DNA of 57,570 nucleotides from Dysgonomonas sp. UBA5412 (GTDB lineage: Bacteria > Bacteroidota > Bacteroidia > Bacteroidales > Dysgonomonadaceae): the NCBI GenBank assembly GCA_002409595.1, contig DHNQ01000016.1:1-57570 (forward strand), written 5' to 3'. Shown piece after piece: positions 26,511 through 35,627 of the stretch (position 1 is its first letter; the number at the start of each line of letters is the position of its first letter). The translations under genes and the position numbers were made by a program. The notes under the pieces were generated by a model. That model was not told the origin of the DNA, ran no database searches, and saw nothing but the letters and a program-made list of their open reading frames with translations.

Positions 26511-27965
26511 ATGAGATTAGCTCTTTTAGCTCTTTTGTCCTTCATCCTTTCCTCCTTTGCTTTAGCGCAAGCACCATCAGTAGAAGTGCGGGCAGCGTGG
26601 CTAACTACCAATTGGGGATTAGACTGGCCTAGCCAGGGAACCAGTGTAGAAAACCAGAAGAGGGAATTGCAAAAGATTCTGGACGAATTACATGAATTAA
26701 AATTCAATACTATCCTATTTCAGACAAGAGCTCAAGGGAGTGTCTTTTATAAATCAAAGATAGAACCACTCAGCCCATATTTCAATCATTCCAAAGACTT
26801 CGATCCTCTTGCTTTTGCGATAGAAGAATGTCACAAACGAGGAATGGAGTGCCACGCATGGCTTATCACATACCCTATGCAAAAAGCTCAGATAATATAT
26901 ACGGGCAAAGGCAAAAGACGAAAGGCTTCGATAGTCAGAGACAAACCCGACTATTATAAAGAAGTAAATGGTGGATGGTATCTTGATCCGGGAAGACCCG
27001 AAACAAGAAAACTTATAAGTTCCATCGTAGATGAAATAGTGACCAACTACGATGTAGATGGCATCCACTTCGACTACATACGTTATCCGAGTAATACCAA
27101 AAAGTTTCCGGATGAAGATACCTACAAAAAATATGGTAATGGGAAGGATTTATACGATTGGAGACGAGAGAATATAAATCATCTGGTTACAGAGATATAT
27201 GACAATGTGAAGGCTAAAAAGAAATGGGTACAAATAAGTAGCTCTCCACTGGGACGATATAAGGTATTACATCACATTGCTCCAAACGATGGATGGACTG
27301 CCTACGAAACAGTTTTCCAAGATGCAGGATATTGGATGAAAAGCGGCAAACACGACTTGGTATTTCCGATGATGTATTATCGTGAAAACAGATTCTACCC
27401 TTTTGTTGATGACTGGATTGCAAACTGCAATAATCGCATCGTTGTGCCCGGCTTAGGTGTGTATCAAATGAATGAACAAAATTGGGAATTGACAGATATT
27501 ACCAATCAGATTAAATATACAAGAGACAATAGGGTGAAAGGGCAAGCTTATTTCAGAGTAGGGAATGTATTGAGTAACCTAAAAGGGATAAAAAATTCGA
27601 TACAAACATATTATGTCTCTCCAGCAAAACTACCTCCACTAACATGGCTGGATGATGAAGCTCCAAATTCGCCTTTAAATATACGAGTTTATAAAACGCC
27701 TGACGGCAATTTGAATCTGGAATGGGATGCTCCGACCAGCGATGAAGGATATACTTACAACATATATGTATCTGCAAGTGAAGATATAGATACAGCAAAT
27801 CCTAATAATATATTGGCTAGTGGCTTACGAACAAACAAATACTCTTTTACCATGAATGTAGGCGATTTTGGGTTTTACTACTTTATTACGGCATCAGACA
27901 GATACCATAATGAAAGTGTAGTTTGTTTCCCTGCCTACTTCGTACACTCGATAGATGAGTATTAA
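26511..27965 (+). CDS. GHL10 (DUF187) family glycoside hydrolase with FN3-like C-terminus
   Basis: 484 residues. A signal peptide (about 1-20, ending ALAQA) indicates export. The TIM-barrel GHL10 domain covers about 23-340: VRAAWLTTNWGLDWPS, NTILFQTRAQG, GWYLDPGRPETR, DGIHFDYIRYPS (catalytic acidic region, about 182-193) and MMYYREN. A fibronectin-III-like domain follows at about 390-475. Relatives cleave peptidoglycan glycan strands or similar polymers. It ends in a 4-nt convergent overlap with folK. Confidence 0.87.
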   Translation: MRLALLALLSFILSSFALAQAPSVEVRAAWLTTNWGLDWPSQGTSVENQKRELQKILDELHELKFNTILFQTRAQGSVFYKSKIEPLSPYFNHSKDFDPLAFAIEECHKRGMECHAWLITYPMQKAQIIYTGKGKRRKASIVRDKPDYYKEVNGGWYLDPGRPETRKLISSIVDEIVTNYDVDGIHFDYIRYPSNTKKFPDEDTYKKYGNGKDLYDWRRENINHLVTEIYDNVKAKKKWVQISSSPLGRYKVLHHIAPNDGWTAYETVFQDAGYWMKSGKHDLVFPMMYYRENRFYPFVDDWIANCNNRIVVPGLGVYQMNEQNWELTDITNQIKYTRDNRVKGQAYFRVGNVLSNLKGIKNSIQTYYVSPAKLPPLTWLDDEAPNSPLNIRVYKTPDGNLNLEWDAPTSDEGYTYNIYVSASEDIDTANPNNILASGLRTNKYSFTMNVGDFGFYYFITASDRYHNESVVCFPAYFVHSIDEY

Positions 27966-28447
27966 GAGATTTCTGCTTTGAGTTGATTTATCGTTTTATG
28001 TAAAACGGGATGTATATAATCTCCTGCTATTTCGGATAGAGGTAGCAAGACAAAATCACGCTCGTGCAAATGTGGATGTGGCAAGGTCAGTTTATCATTC
28101 ACATATACCTCATCGTCAAACAATAGTAAGTCAATATCTATTATTCTATCGACATATATTTTATTCTCCGATTTTGTTTTACGCCCCATTTCTGTCTCTA
28201 TCAGTTGAGTTTCTTGTAACACCTGCATAGGGCGAAGTTTTGTCTTTATCAGACAAGCGGCATTGAGAAAAGAATTTTCAGACTCGAATCCAACCGGCTT
28301 AGTTACATAAAAAGCGGAAGTGGCAATTACATTGCCAATCCGCTCTTCTATCTTATTTATTGCATTGTGCAGATTCTCGCCCCTGTCTCCTATATTAGAT
28401 CCAAGACCCAAGAATACATCATGCAAATTATCTTTATCAAGTAACAT
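27962..28447 (-). CDS. folK: 2-amino-4-hydroxy-6-hydroxymethyldihydropteridine pyrophosphokinase
   Basis: 161 residues, usual HPPK length. Transfers pyrophosphate from ATP to 6-hydroxymethyl-dihydropterin in folate synthesis. LGLGSNIGDRGENL, SAFYVTKPVGF, and the metal and substrate motif DRIIDIDLLLFDD then LPHPHLHERDFVLLPL are all present. Last gene of the run ftsX-DUF3098-uppP-truB-queA-folK; the queA stop adjoins its start. Confidence 0.95.
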   Translation of the reverse strand: MLLDKDNLHDVFLGLGSNIGDRGENLHNAINKIEERIGNVIATSAFYVTKPVGFESENSFLNAACLIKTKLRPMQVLQETQLIETEMGRKTKSENKIYVDRIIDIDLLLFDDEVYVNDKLTLPHPHLHERDFVLLPLSEIAGDYIHPVLHKTINQLKAEIS

Positions 28448-29497
28448 TTATATTATCAACATTGCATCACCATACGTACCAAAACGGTATTTCTCTTTCA
28501 CGGCAAGCTCATAAATATCCATTATACGATCATAACCACCAAAAGCAGCGGTCATCATCAACAGTGTCGACTGAGGCAAATGGAAATTAGTTACCATAGA
28601 GTCTGCTATTCCGAACTCGTAAGGAGGGAATATAAACTTATTTGTCCATCCGTTATTTGTTTTAAGATGTCCATCTGTACTCACGATAGTTTCTATTGCT
28701 CTCATCACCGATGTACCTACGGCACACACCCGATGACCTGCATCCTTTGCTCTATTAACTAAAACGGTAGCTTCTTCTGTTATTTGAAGTTGCTCCGAAT
28801 CCATTTTATGCTTAGTTAGGTCTTCTACATCAATATCACGATAATTACCCAGACCTGAATGAAGTGTTATATAAGCAAAGTCAACACCTTTTATCTCCAT
28901 TCTTTTCAGCAATTCGCGACTAAAATGCAATCCGGCAGCAGGAGCGACAACTGCTCCTTCATTCTTGGCAAATATCGTTTGATAACGATCTTTATCCTCA
29001 GGCTCTTCACTTCGTCCTAAATATTTAGGAATCGGAGTTTCACCCAAAGCATAAAGAGCTTTTCTAAAATCTTCGTTTGGTCCGTCATAAAGGAAACGAA
29101 GGGTACGCCCTCTCGATGTTGTATTATCAATTACCTCAGCCACCATAGAATCATCATCGCCGAAATATAGTTTATTTCCGATACGAATTTTACGAGCCGG
29201 ATCTACTAATACATCCCAAAGATGAAATTCTTCATTCAATTCTCTTAATAAAAAGACTTCGATAGTAGCCCCTGTCTTTTCCTTATTACCATACAGGCGA
29301 GCGGGGAATACTTTTGTATCATTGAAGATAAAGATATCGTCATTATCAAAATATTCGATAATATCTTTAAATGTTTTGTGCTCAATTTCGCCCGTCTTAC
29401 GGTTCAACACCAGCATGCGAGATTCATCCCTATTTTTAGCCGGATGGGAAGCAATAAGTTCCTCAGGCAAGTCAAATTTAAATTGGGAAAGTTTCAT
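28448..29497 (-). CDS. queA: S-adenosylmethionine:tRNA ribosyltransferase-isomerase
   Basis: 349 residues, full length. Adds the ribosyl group of SAM to 7-aminomethyl-7-deazaguanine in tRNA, giving epoxyqueuosine. Typical stretches: FDLPEELIASHPAKNRDESRM at the N-terminus, FNDTKVFPARL, AAGLHFSRELL and THMFSLPES-equivalent SMVTNFHLPQSTLLMMTAAF near the C-terminus. Confidence 0.96.
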   Translation of the reverse strand: MKLSQFKFDLPEELIASHPAKNRDESRMLVLNRKTGEIEHKTFKDIIEYFDNDDIFIFNDTKVFPARLYGNKEKTGATIEVFLLRELNEEFHLWDVLVDPARKIRIGNKLYFGDDDSMVAEVIDNTTSRGRTLRFLYDGPNEDFRKALYALGETPIPKYLGRSEEPEDKDRYQTIFAKNEGAVVAPAAGLHFSRELLKRMEIKGVDFAYITLHSGLGNYRDIDVEDLTKHKMDSEQLQITEEATVLVNRAKDAGHRVCAVGTSVMRAIETIVSTDGHLKTNNGWTNKFIFPPYEFGIADSMVTNFHLPQSTLLMMTAAFGGYDRIMDIYELAVKEKYRFGTYGDAMLII

Positions 29498-29542
29498 GTT
29501 CTATATTTTAATTTATTTATATTCTTCTTTTTGTTTCCTATC

Positions 29543-30238
29543 TTAACAATCTAAGCAAAGAGCCTCGACAAATTCCTCTATCTGTGCCCCATCAATACAT
29601 TGATCAAGAGTCACTTCTCCAATACGTGTGCGCTCTAATGCCGTTAGATGTCCTCCCGAAGACAAAGCGACTCCTATATCTCTGGCTAAAGCTCTGATAT
29701 AAGTACCTTTACTACAAACAACTCTTATCTTTATTTCCGGAAAAGTATAATCCAACAGTTCGATTTCATCAATTACCAAAGTTTTTGGCTTCAGTTCAAC
29801 CTCTTGCCCTTCTCTGGCAAACTCATAAGCTCTTTTGCCATCCACCTTACAAGCTGAGTAAGTGGGTGGAATCTGAGCTATTTCTCCTATAAAAGTCAAT
29901 AATGTCTGTTCAACCAACTCTTTGGTTATATGCTCTGTCGGATATACAGCATCAACCTCTGTCTCTAAATCAAAAGAAGGTGTTGTTTCACCCAATTTTA
30001 CAGTTGCAATATATTCTTTAGTCTGATACTGAAAAGATTCTATCAGTTTAGTTTTCTTTCCTGTACAAATAATCATTACTCCTGTAGCTAAAGGATCGAG
30101 CGTTCCGGCATGACCGACTTTCAATTTCTTTATACCCAACTTCCGACAAAGTTTATTCCTTAATCTGCGAACCAAAGTAAACGATGTCCAGTTTAACGGT
30201 TTATTTACATATAAAACCTCTCCTGATATAAAGTCCAT
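29543..30238 (-). CDS. truB: tRNA pseudouridine-55 synthase
   Basis: 231 residues. Isomerises U55 in the T-loop of tRNAs. The catalytic Asp48 lies in KVGHAGTLDPLATG; NKPLNWTSF, YSACKVDGKRAYEFAR and CSKGTYIRALARDIG follow. It shares one base with the uppP stop at 30238. It lacks the longer C-terminal PUA domain of E. coli TruB. Confidence 0.96.
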   Translation of the reverse strand: MDFISGEVLYVNKPLNWTSFTLVRRLRNKLCRKLGIKKLKVGHAGTLDPLATGVMIICTGKKTKLIESFQYQTKEYIATVKLGETTPSFDLETEVDAVYPTEHITKELVEQTLLTFIGEIAQIPPTYSACKVDGKRAYEFAREGQEVELKPKTLVIDEIELLDYTFPEIKIRVVCSKGTYIRALARDIGVALSSGGHLTALERTRIGEVTLDQCIDGAQIEEFVEALCLDC

Positions 30239-31110
30239 TATATAATAGCTAATTCATGTCCGGTAAGTAGCAACACTAAAAGAATGCCACCTACAATTAT
30301 ACGATACCATCCGAATAACTTAAAGCCATATTTAGTAACGAATCCGATAAAGAATTTGATGGCTAGTAATGCGACTATAAATGCAACTACATTACCAATA
30401 ATAAGAGCTGTCATATTATCTAAAACAAGCGTAAAATCGAAATCAAAAAGCCCTCCATCAGGAACTTTTATCAGCTTATAAAATTTGTAGGCTGTAGCGG
30501 CCGCCATAGTAGGTACTGCCAGAAAGAAAGAAAATTCTGCGGCATTCTTGCGACTAAGTCCACGACTCATACCCCCTACAATAGTTGCCATCGAACGCGA
30601 TACGCCGGGTATCATAGCAATACACTGGTAGCAACCTATAATAAAGGCATTCTTGTAAGTTATATTTTGCTCTCCTGTTTCCGGTCGATTAAACCATTTA
30701 TCGACAAATAGCATAACAATACCTCCCAATACAAGCATTACCGCTACCACTAAAACGCTTTCAAGAAGTTCGTCTATCACGTCATTGAAAAGGAAGCCTA
30801 AAATGGCTGCCGGAATAAATCCAGCAAGCAGCTTCCAATAGAATTCATATTTATGAAAAAGAGTTTTAAAAAAGCTTCCTTGAGCCGATTCCGGAATATT
30901 GTTATTTAATCGAAAAAAGCGATTCCAATACAATACAATTACTGATAAAATTGCACCAAATTGAATAATAACAGTAAATGCTTTTACAAAATCGTTACTT
31001 TCTATTCCCAAAAGACCTTGGGCTATTATCATATGACCAGTGGAAGATACAGGCAGAAACTCGGTCAGACCTTCTACGATAGCAATAATAATTGCTTCAA
31101 TTATACTCAT
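30238..31110 (-). CDS. uppP: Undecaprenyl-diphosphatase
   Basis: 290 residues with about eight membrane segments. Recycles undecaprenyl pyrophosphate for peptidoglycan and other cell-wall polymers. The two active-site regions are EGLTEFLPVSSTGHM (about 13-27) and PGVSRSMATIVGGM (about 167-180), with the catalytic Arg and Ser. Confidence 0.96.
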   Translation of the reverse strand: MSIIEAIIIAIVEGLTEFLPVSSTGHMIIAQGLLGIESNDFVKAFTVIIQFGAILSVIVLYWNRFFRLNNNIPESAQGSFFKTLFHKYEFYWKLLAGFIPAAILGFLFNDVIDELLESVLVVAVMLVLGGIVMLFVDKWFNRPETGEQNITYKNAFIIGCYQCIAMIPGVSRSMATIVGGMSRGLSRKNAAEFSFFLAVPTMAAATAYKFYKLIKVPDGGLFDFDFTLVLDNMTALIIGNVVAFIVALLAIKFFIGFVTKYGFKLFGWYRIIVGGILLVLLLTGHELAII

Positions 31111-31130
31111 TTCTTACTATGTATTTTGTG

Positions 31131-31391
31131 TTAATTCGTTGCGTTATTTTTCTCCTCTGACAGTTCCTTTTTTTGAGGGAATAATATTCCGACAATCATA
31201 AGAAGAAAACCACCAAAACAAATCATTGGGGCTATAACTATTCTTCTTGTACTGAAAATATCAGGTTCAAAACCACCTTCTACTGTAGAAGACGCACCTG
31301 TCATCAAAACAAAACCCAAGATGATGAGTACAACAGATACAGCACAAATAATATAATTTTGTTTACCAAATGCAAAATCCTTTTTATCCAT
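31131..31391 (-). CDS. DUF3098 small membrane protein
   Basis: 86 residues, two hydrophobic segments (about 12-30 and 51-68) separated by a short loop with STRRIVIAP. This Bacteroidota family regularly lies between ftsX and uppP, as here (7 nt after ftsX), suggesting a link to envelope or division functions. Function unknown. Confidence 0.88.
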   Translation of the reverse strand: MDKKDFAFGKQNYIICAVSVVLIILGFVLMTGASSTVEGGFEPDIFSTRRIVIAPMICFGGFLLMIVGILFPQKKELSEEKNNATN

Positions 31392-31398
31392 ATTCTTT

Positions 31399-32277
31399 TT
31401 AAACGTGATAGAGTTTATTTGTAGTCATTTTCAAATATCTATTTACAGCCGAGATAGTTGCCAAAACCGTAATCACAATTCCCGATATAACAACAATGCC
31501 ATAAACTATTAACAGTTCGTGCATTTTTACGATAAGAATCAATTCCGGATATTCTTTTGTAAAATAATACACAACGCCCGTTATTGCCACATTGGCAAGA
31601 ATGGCAGCCAAGATACCGGCTATTACAGTACTGAAAATAAACGGCCTTCGAATAAAACCATTGGTAGCTCCTACGAGCCGCATGGTATTAATAAGAAAAC
31701 GTTTCGAATAGATATTTAATTGTATTGTATTGCGTATTAGGGTAAATGATATAACAACCAGAATAATTGCCAATATAAGCAATATAGAACCTACCTTGGA
31801 AAGATTCTCATTTGCTTTTGCAATATCCTCTTCCTTGAACGAAAGACCTTTTGCCAATTTAAATTCTTTAAAACTAGCCTCAACTTTCTTTATACTATCT
31901 GTATTTACATAATCAGATTTAATAAATACATCGAAATAGCTGGGCGAAGGGTCATAGCCCAAAGCTTCTTCCGGATCACCTCCTAAATCTTCTATCAGTT
32001 GCTTCTTAATCTCCTCCTTGCTGATATATGTCGTTGACTTTACATAAGGATTAGCCTCTATCTTTTTTTGTATCAGTTGGATTGCTTTAGCATCCATATC
32101 CCCCGTAAGTTCGATAGAGATACTGATATTCTCTTTAAAATAAGAAGCTAAGCCTTTCCCGGTAAATCCCACTAATACAGTCAACCCCAACAGAAAAAGC
32201 ACAAGAGTGATACTTATAGTAGTAATAACTCCTGCAGTAAATAACGTGATCGTTTTAACTTGATGCTTATCAGACAT
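31399..32277 (-). CDS. ftsX: Cell division protein FtsX
   Basis: 292 residues with four membrane segments (about 12-36, 165-187, 217-240, 258-280). The extracytoplasmic domain (about 40-160) between TM1 and TM2 contains ISIELTG and YISKEE. FtsX with ATPase FtsE controls peptidoglycan hydrolases at the septum. ftsE is not in the window. First gene of the run. Confidence 0.92.
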   Translation of the reverse strand: MSDKHQVKTITLFTAGVITTISITLVLFLLGLTVLVGFTGKGLASYFKENISISIELTGDMDAKAIQLIQKKIEANPYVKSTTYISKEEIKKQLIEDLGGDPEEALGYDPSPSYFDVFIKSDYVNTDSIKKVEASFKEFKLAKGLSFKEEDIAKANENLSKVGSILLILAIILVVISFTLIRNTIQLNIYSKRFLINTMRLVGATNGFIRRPFIFSTVIAGILAAILANVAITGVVYYFTKEYPELILIVKMHELLIVYGIVVISGIVITVLATISAVNRYLKMTTNKLYHV

Positions 32278-32442
32278 ATTATTATCAAGATAATTTAGAT
32301 TATTTTACATAAGGATATAAAACACCCAAATTCGCTGCAAAGAAACAAAATAAATACAGCTTTGCGTATTCTTTTTGTTTTTTTTAATAAATAAATAGCC
32401 GCAACGATCAGAAATGCCCATATTCCCATTGAAATATTATTG

Positions 32443-32450
32443 TATATTTG
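32443..32450 (+). promoter_or_regulatory. -7 promoter box for galM
   Basis: TATATTTG, 58 nt before the galM start. No TTTG at the ideal -33 spacing. Confidence 0.4.
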
Positions 32451-32508
32451 TATTTAACATTTATTCGCCCAATACAGTGATAAACTAATATAAACCAAAT
32501 AAAATGCC

Positions 32509-33585
32509 ATGCAAACACCCCTTACAAAGTCAGGGCTAAACCCTGCAAACTTCTCCGGTCAGATAGATAACAAACAAGTGTCGATGTATGTTCTCACAAA
32601 TAACAAAGGAGCCGAAGCTACGATAATCAACTATGGAGCTAAGATAGTATCCTTATCCGTTCCCGACAGAGACGGAAAGCTTACCGATGTCGTTTTGGGA
32701 CATAACAATCTGGAAGAATATCTGGAATCGGAAGAACCATACTTTGGTGCTATATGCGGACGTACGGGGAACCGTATATCTAAAGGACAATTTACCTTAG
32801 ACGGCGTTACATACAAATTGGCGATCAACAATGGTCCAAACAATCTTCATGGAGGATTGAAAGGCTTTAATGCCGTAGTGTGGGATGCACATCAGGTAGA
32901 TTCGCAAACAGTGAAGCTAGACTACTTATCAAAAGATGGAGAGGAAGGTTTTCCCGGCAACCTTAAAGTAACTGTTACCTATCACCTGAGCGACAATAAT
33001 TCTTTGGAGATAAAGTATGAGGCAACAACTGACAAAGCAACAATCCTCAACCTGACGAATCATTCTTATTTCAATTTGTCAGGAGAAGGCAACCCCACAG
33101 TCAACGATCATATATTAACCATGTACGCTTCTCAGTATCTGCCGACCGACGACACTGCTATTCCATACGGAAAGCCGGAACAGGTAAAAGATACACCATT
33201 CGATTTCACAACACCTCATACAATAGGCGAACGAATAGAAGAGGACTTCGAACAATTGCATTTTGGCAAAGGCTATGACCATACAGTAGTCTTGGATAAG
33301 TGCGATGGAAAATGTAATCTTGCCATAGAATGCATTTCACCCAAGACAGGTATAAAGATGGATGTCTTGACCAACGAACCGGGTGTGCAGATATATACCG
33401 GAAACTGGATGACCGGAAACTTCGAAGGCAAACACGGACATCGCTATCCTTCCCGATCGGCTGTATGTTTCGAAACTCAACATTTTCCGGATAGTATAAA
33501 CAAGCCTGATTACCCAAGTGTAATATTAAGACCGGGAGAGAAGTTTGAGAGTAAGACCGTATTCGCTTTTTCTGTAAGTAAATAA
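32509..33585 (+). CDS. galM: Aldose 1-epimerase (mutarotase)
   Basis: 358 residues. Interconverts alpha and beta anomers of galactose and other aldoses. NNLHGG (about 107-112) and NHSYFNL (about 182-188) carry the catalytic His residues, and VCFETQHFPD (about 321-330) the general-base Glu. An upstream ATG at 32504 is out of frame. No signal peptide, so cytosolic. Confidence 0.94.
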   Translation: MQTPLTKSGLNPANFSGQIDNKQVSMYVLTNNKGAEATIINYGAKIVSLSVPDRDGKLTDVVLGHNNLEEYLESEEPYFGAICGRTGNRISKGQFTLDGVTYKLAINNGPNNLHGGLKGFNAVVWDAHQVDSQTVKLDYLSKDGEEGFPGNLKVTVTYHLSDNNSLEIKYEATTDKATILNLTNHSYFNLSGEGNPTVNDHILTMYASQYLPTDDTAIPYGKPEQVKDTPFDFTTPHTIGERIEEDFEQLHFGKGYDHTVVLDKCDGKCNLAIECISPKTGIKMDVLTNEPGVQIYTGNWMTGNFEGKHGHRYPSRSAVCFETQHFPDSINKPDYPSVILRPGEKFESKTVFAFSVSK

Positions 33586-33611
33586 AGCATCAACTAACCT
33601 CAAATAACAAG

Positions 33612-33640
33612 CAAGGCAGGATTTTCTATATCCTGCCTTG
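33612..33640. terminator. Bidirectional terminator between galM and rlmI
   Basis: CAAGGCAGGAT (33612-33622) pairs perfectly with ATCCTGCCTTG (33630-33640), an 11-bp stem between convergent genes. The flanking T-tracts are weak. Confidence 0.7.
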
Positions 33641-33675
33641 TGTATTATATGTTCAGATTTACTCCACCCAGAACA

Positions 33676-34863
33676 TTACTCGACATACAAAACCAATCCT
33701 TTCAGATATTCCCCTTCGGGGTGATATATATTGATAGGATGATCCGCCGGCTGACTAAGCTGATGCAAGATTCTCACCTTTCGTCCCGAAATGGCAGCTG
33801 CACTAAATACAGCCAAACGAAAAGCATCTTTAGTTATTACCTGCGAACAAGAGAATGTAAAGAGAATACCGCCCGACGCAATCTTCTCGAATGCAGCAGC
33901 ATTGAGCCTCTTATATCCTTGCAAGGCATTTTTGATTGCTCCCCTATGCTTCGCAAAGGCGGGAGGATCTAAGACTATCAAGTCGTAGTCGCCATCATTA
34001 ACTTTTGCCAAATATTTGAAAGCATCCTCAGCATAAGCCTCGTGCCTTTTATCATCAGGAAAATTGATCTCTACATTTCTATTTGTCAACGTGATCGCTT
34101 TTGACGAACTATCGACCGAATGAACTAATTTTGCTTCACCACGCATGGCATAAAAAGAAAAGCCTCCGGTATAGCAAAACATATTCAAGACCGAACGACC
34201 TTTGGCATATCGCTCAAGCAATGCTCTGTTATCTCGTTGATCTACAAAAAAACCGGTCTTTTGACCTTTTACCCAATCGGGATAAAACTTCAATCCGTTT
34301 TCTATGGAAATCTCAGCCACATCTTTCCCTCCAAACAAATATCCGTTCTCTGCGCCCAGATCTGCCTTATACGGGAGTGTTGTTTCAGATTTATAATAAA
34401 TATTCTTCAACGAATCGCCCATCACTATTTTTAAAGCTTCGCAAATAGCCAACCTATCTTCGTGCATGCCTACCGAATGTGATTGCATTACAGCAGTCTC
34501 ACCATATACATCAATAATAAGACCGGGCAAACTATCTCCTTCTCCATGAACAAGGCGGAAAGAATTATTGTCGGCAGAGATAAGACCGATAGCTTTGCGA
34601 AGAGCCAAAGCCGAAGAAAGTCTTTTAGTCCAAAAATCCTGATTGATTTCTTCTTGGTCGAAAGACAACACCCTGACTTCGATACTACCTATCTGATAAT
34701 GTCCGACGGCAATAAATTCATCATTAGCCGTATATACATCAACAATCTCACCTTCGTAAAGGTCGCTGTCTTTTCTCTGAACTGCCCCTGAAAAAATCCA
34801 AGGATGGAAACGCCTTAAAGAGTCCTCTTTTTTAGGCTTTAATACTATTTTTTTGTAATTCAT
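33676..34863 (-). CDS. rlmI: Class I SAM-dependent rRNA large-subunit methyltransferase (RlmI-like)
   Basis: 395 residues. An N-terminal PUA-like domain (about 1-75) precedes a Rossmann methyltransferase. KFYPDWVKGQKTGFFVDQRDN lies at about 189-209, followed by VLNMFCYTGGFSFYA (SAM loop) and VLDPPAFAKHRG, the NPPF-like active site. The closest characterised relative is E. coli RlmI (m5C1962 of 23S rRNA). Confidence 0.88.
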   Translation of the reverse strand: MNYKKIVLKPKKEDSLRRFHPWIFSGAVQRKDSDLYEGEIVDVYTANDEFIAVGHYQIGSIEVRVLSFDQEEINQDFWTKRLSSALALRKAIGLISADNNSFRLVHGEGDSLPGLIIDVYGETAVMQSHSVGMHEDRLAICEALKIVMGDSLKNIYYKSETTLPYKADLGAENGYLFGGKDVAEISIENGLKFYPDWVKGQKTGFFVDQRDNRALLERYAKGRSVLNMFCYTGGFSFYAMRGEAKLVHSVDSSSKAITLTNRNVEINFPDDKRHEAYAEDAFKYLAKVNDGDYDLIVLDPPAFAKHRGAIKNALQGYKRLNAAAFEKIASGGILFTFSCSQVITKDAFRLAVFSAAAISGRKVRILHQLSQPADHPINIYHPEGEYLKGLVLYVE

Positions 34864-34984
34864 TCTTTACTATAAAGCTGATGGCTCAAGAGGTACAAAA
34901 TTACAATTTAATTTTCAAAGATAATCCTCAACCGAATGCTTTTCACTTGCTAAGTAAAATAATAGCCTCTATGACAAAGAACGA
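34864..34984. other. Gene-free divergent region between rlmI and GNAT
   Basis: AT-rich and without ORFs. The next 36 bases hold the shared dyad element described separately, and 35057-35064 a -7 box. Nothing else is recognisable. Confidence 0.4.
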
Positions 34985-35020
34985 TTTTAACTAAAAACTG
35001 ACAAAGTTGTACACTTTTCG
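34985..35020 (+). promoter_or_regulatory. 36-bp element with central dyad (copy 1, upstream of GNAT)
   Basis: Begins TTTTAACTAAAA, contains ACAAA and the dyad AAAGT-TGTAC-ACTTT. It matches the copy at 45337-45372 at 30 of 36 positions without gaps, and the two differences inside the dyad arms compensate each other. It lies about 37 nt upstream of a TATTTTTG -7 box, an activator-like position. Confidence 0.5.
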
Positions 35021-35056
35021 ACTATTTTTTCATTTTCTCCCATTTCTCTCTTTCAT

Positions 35057-35064
35057 TATTTTTG
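35057..35064 (+). promoter_or_regulatory. -7 promoter box for GNAT-hemolysin III
   Basis: TATTTTTG, 89 nt before the GNAT start codon. No clear -33 box; the shared element upstream may compensate. Confidence 0.35.
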
Positions 35065-35153
35065 AGGAAGTCAAAGTATCCCATATATAGATAAATCAGA
35101 ACAAAGTTTACAAGAATATTTACTAACATTGTAGCATATTTATAAAAGAAAAA

Positions 35154-35627
35154 ATGTTACATATACGTATTGTTACAGAAGCTGATATCACAGAGCTTAA
35201 AGACTTGTTCAGAGAAACTGTGTTGCATATCAATATCCAAGATTATACTCTCGAAGAAATTGAGGATTGGGCTTCGTGTGGAAATACTGATGAGCATTGG
35301 AAAGATTTAATCGACAAATTTCACTTTTTCGTAGCAGAAAATGAGATGGAGCAAATAGTCGGGTTTGCATCCATATCCGACGAAGGATATTTACATTCTA
35401 TGTTTGTACACAAAGACTATCAAAATATGGGCATCGCGAGTAAGCTTTATGAGAAAATAGAACAATTTGCCAGAGAGAATAAAATATATAGAATCTCATC
35501 AGAGGTCAGTATTACTGCAAAACTTTTTTTTCAGAGACAAGGATTCGGGATAGAAAAAGAACAAAACAGTCAAGCTAAAAACCTATTTCTTACAAATTAT
35601 CTGATGTATAAAGAAATCGAACAATGA
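35154..35627 (+). CDS. GNAT-family N-acetyltransferase
   Basis: 157 residues, single GNAT fold. The acetyl-CoA binding loop is DYQNMGIASKLYEKIEQFA (about 92-110), in the standard Q/RxxGxG/A context. VGFASISDEGYLHSMFVHKD is the preceding beta-bulge strand pair. Acceptor unknown. The stop overlaps the start of the hemolysin-III gene by 4 nt. Confidence 0.9.
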   Translation: MLHIRIVTEADITELKDLFRETVLHINIQDYTLEEIEDWASCGNTDEHWKDLIDKFHFFVAENEMEQIVGFASISDEGYLHSMFVHKDYQNMGIASKLYEKIEQFARENKIYRISSEVSITAKLFFQRQGFGIEKEQNSQAKNLFLTNYLMYKEIEQ

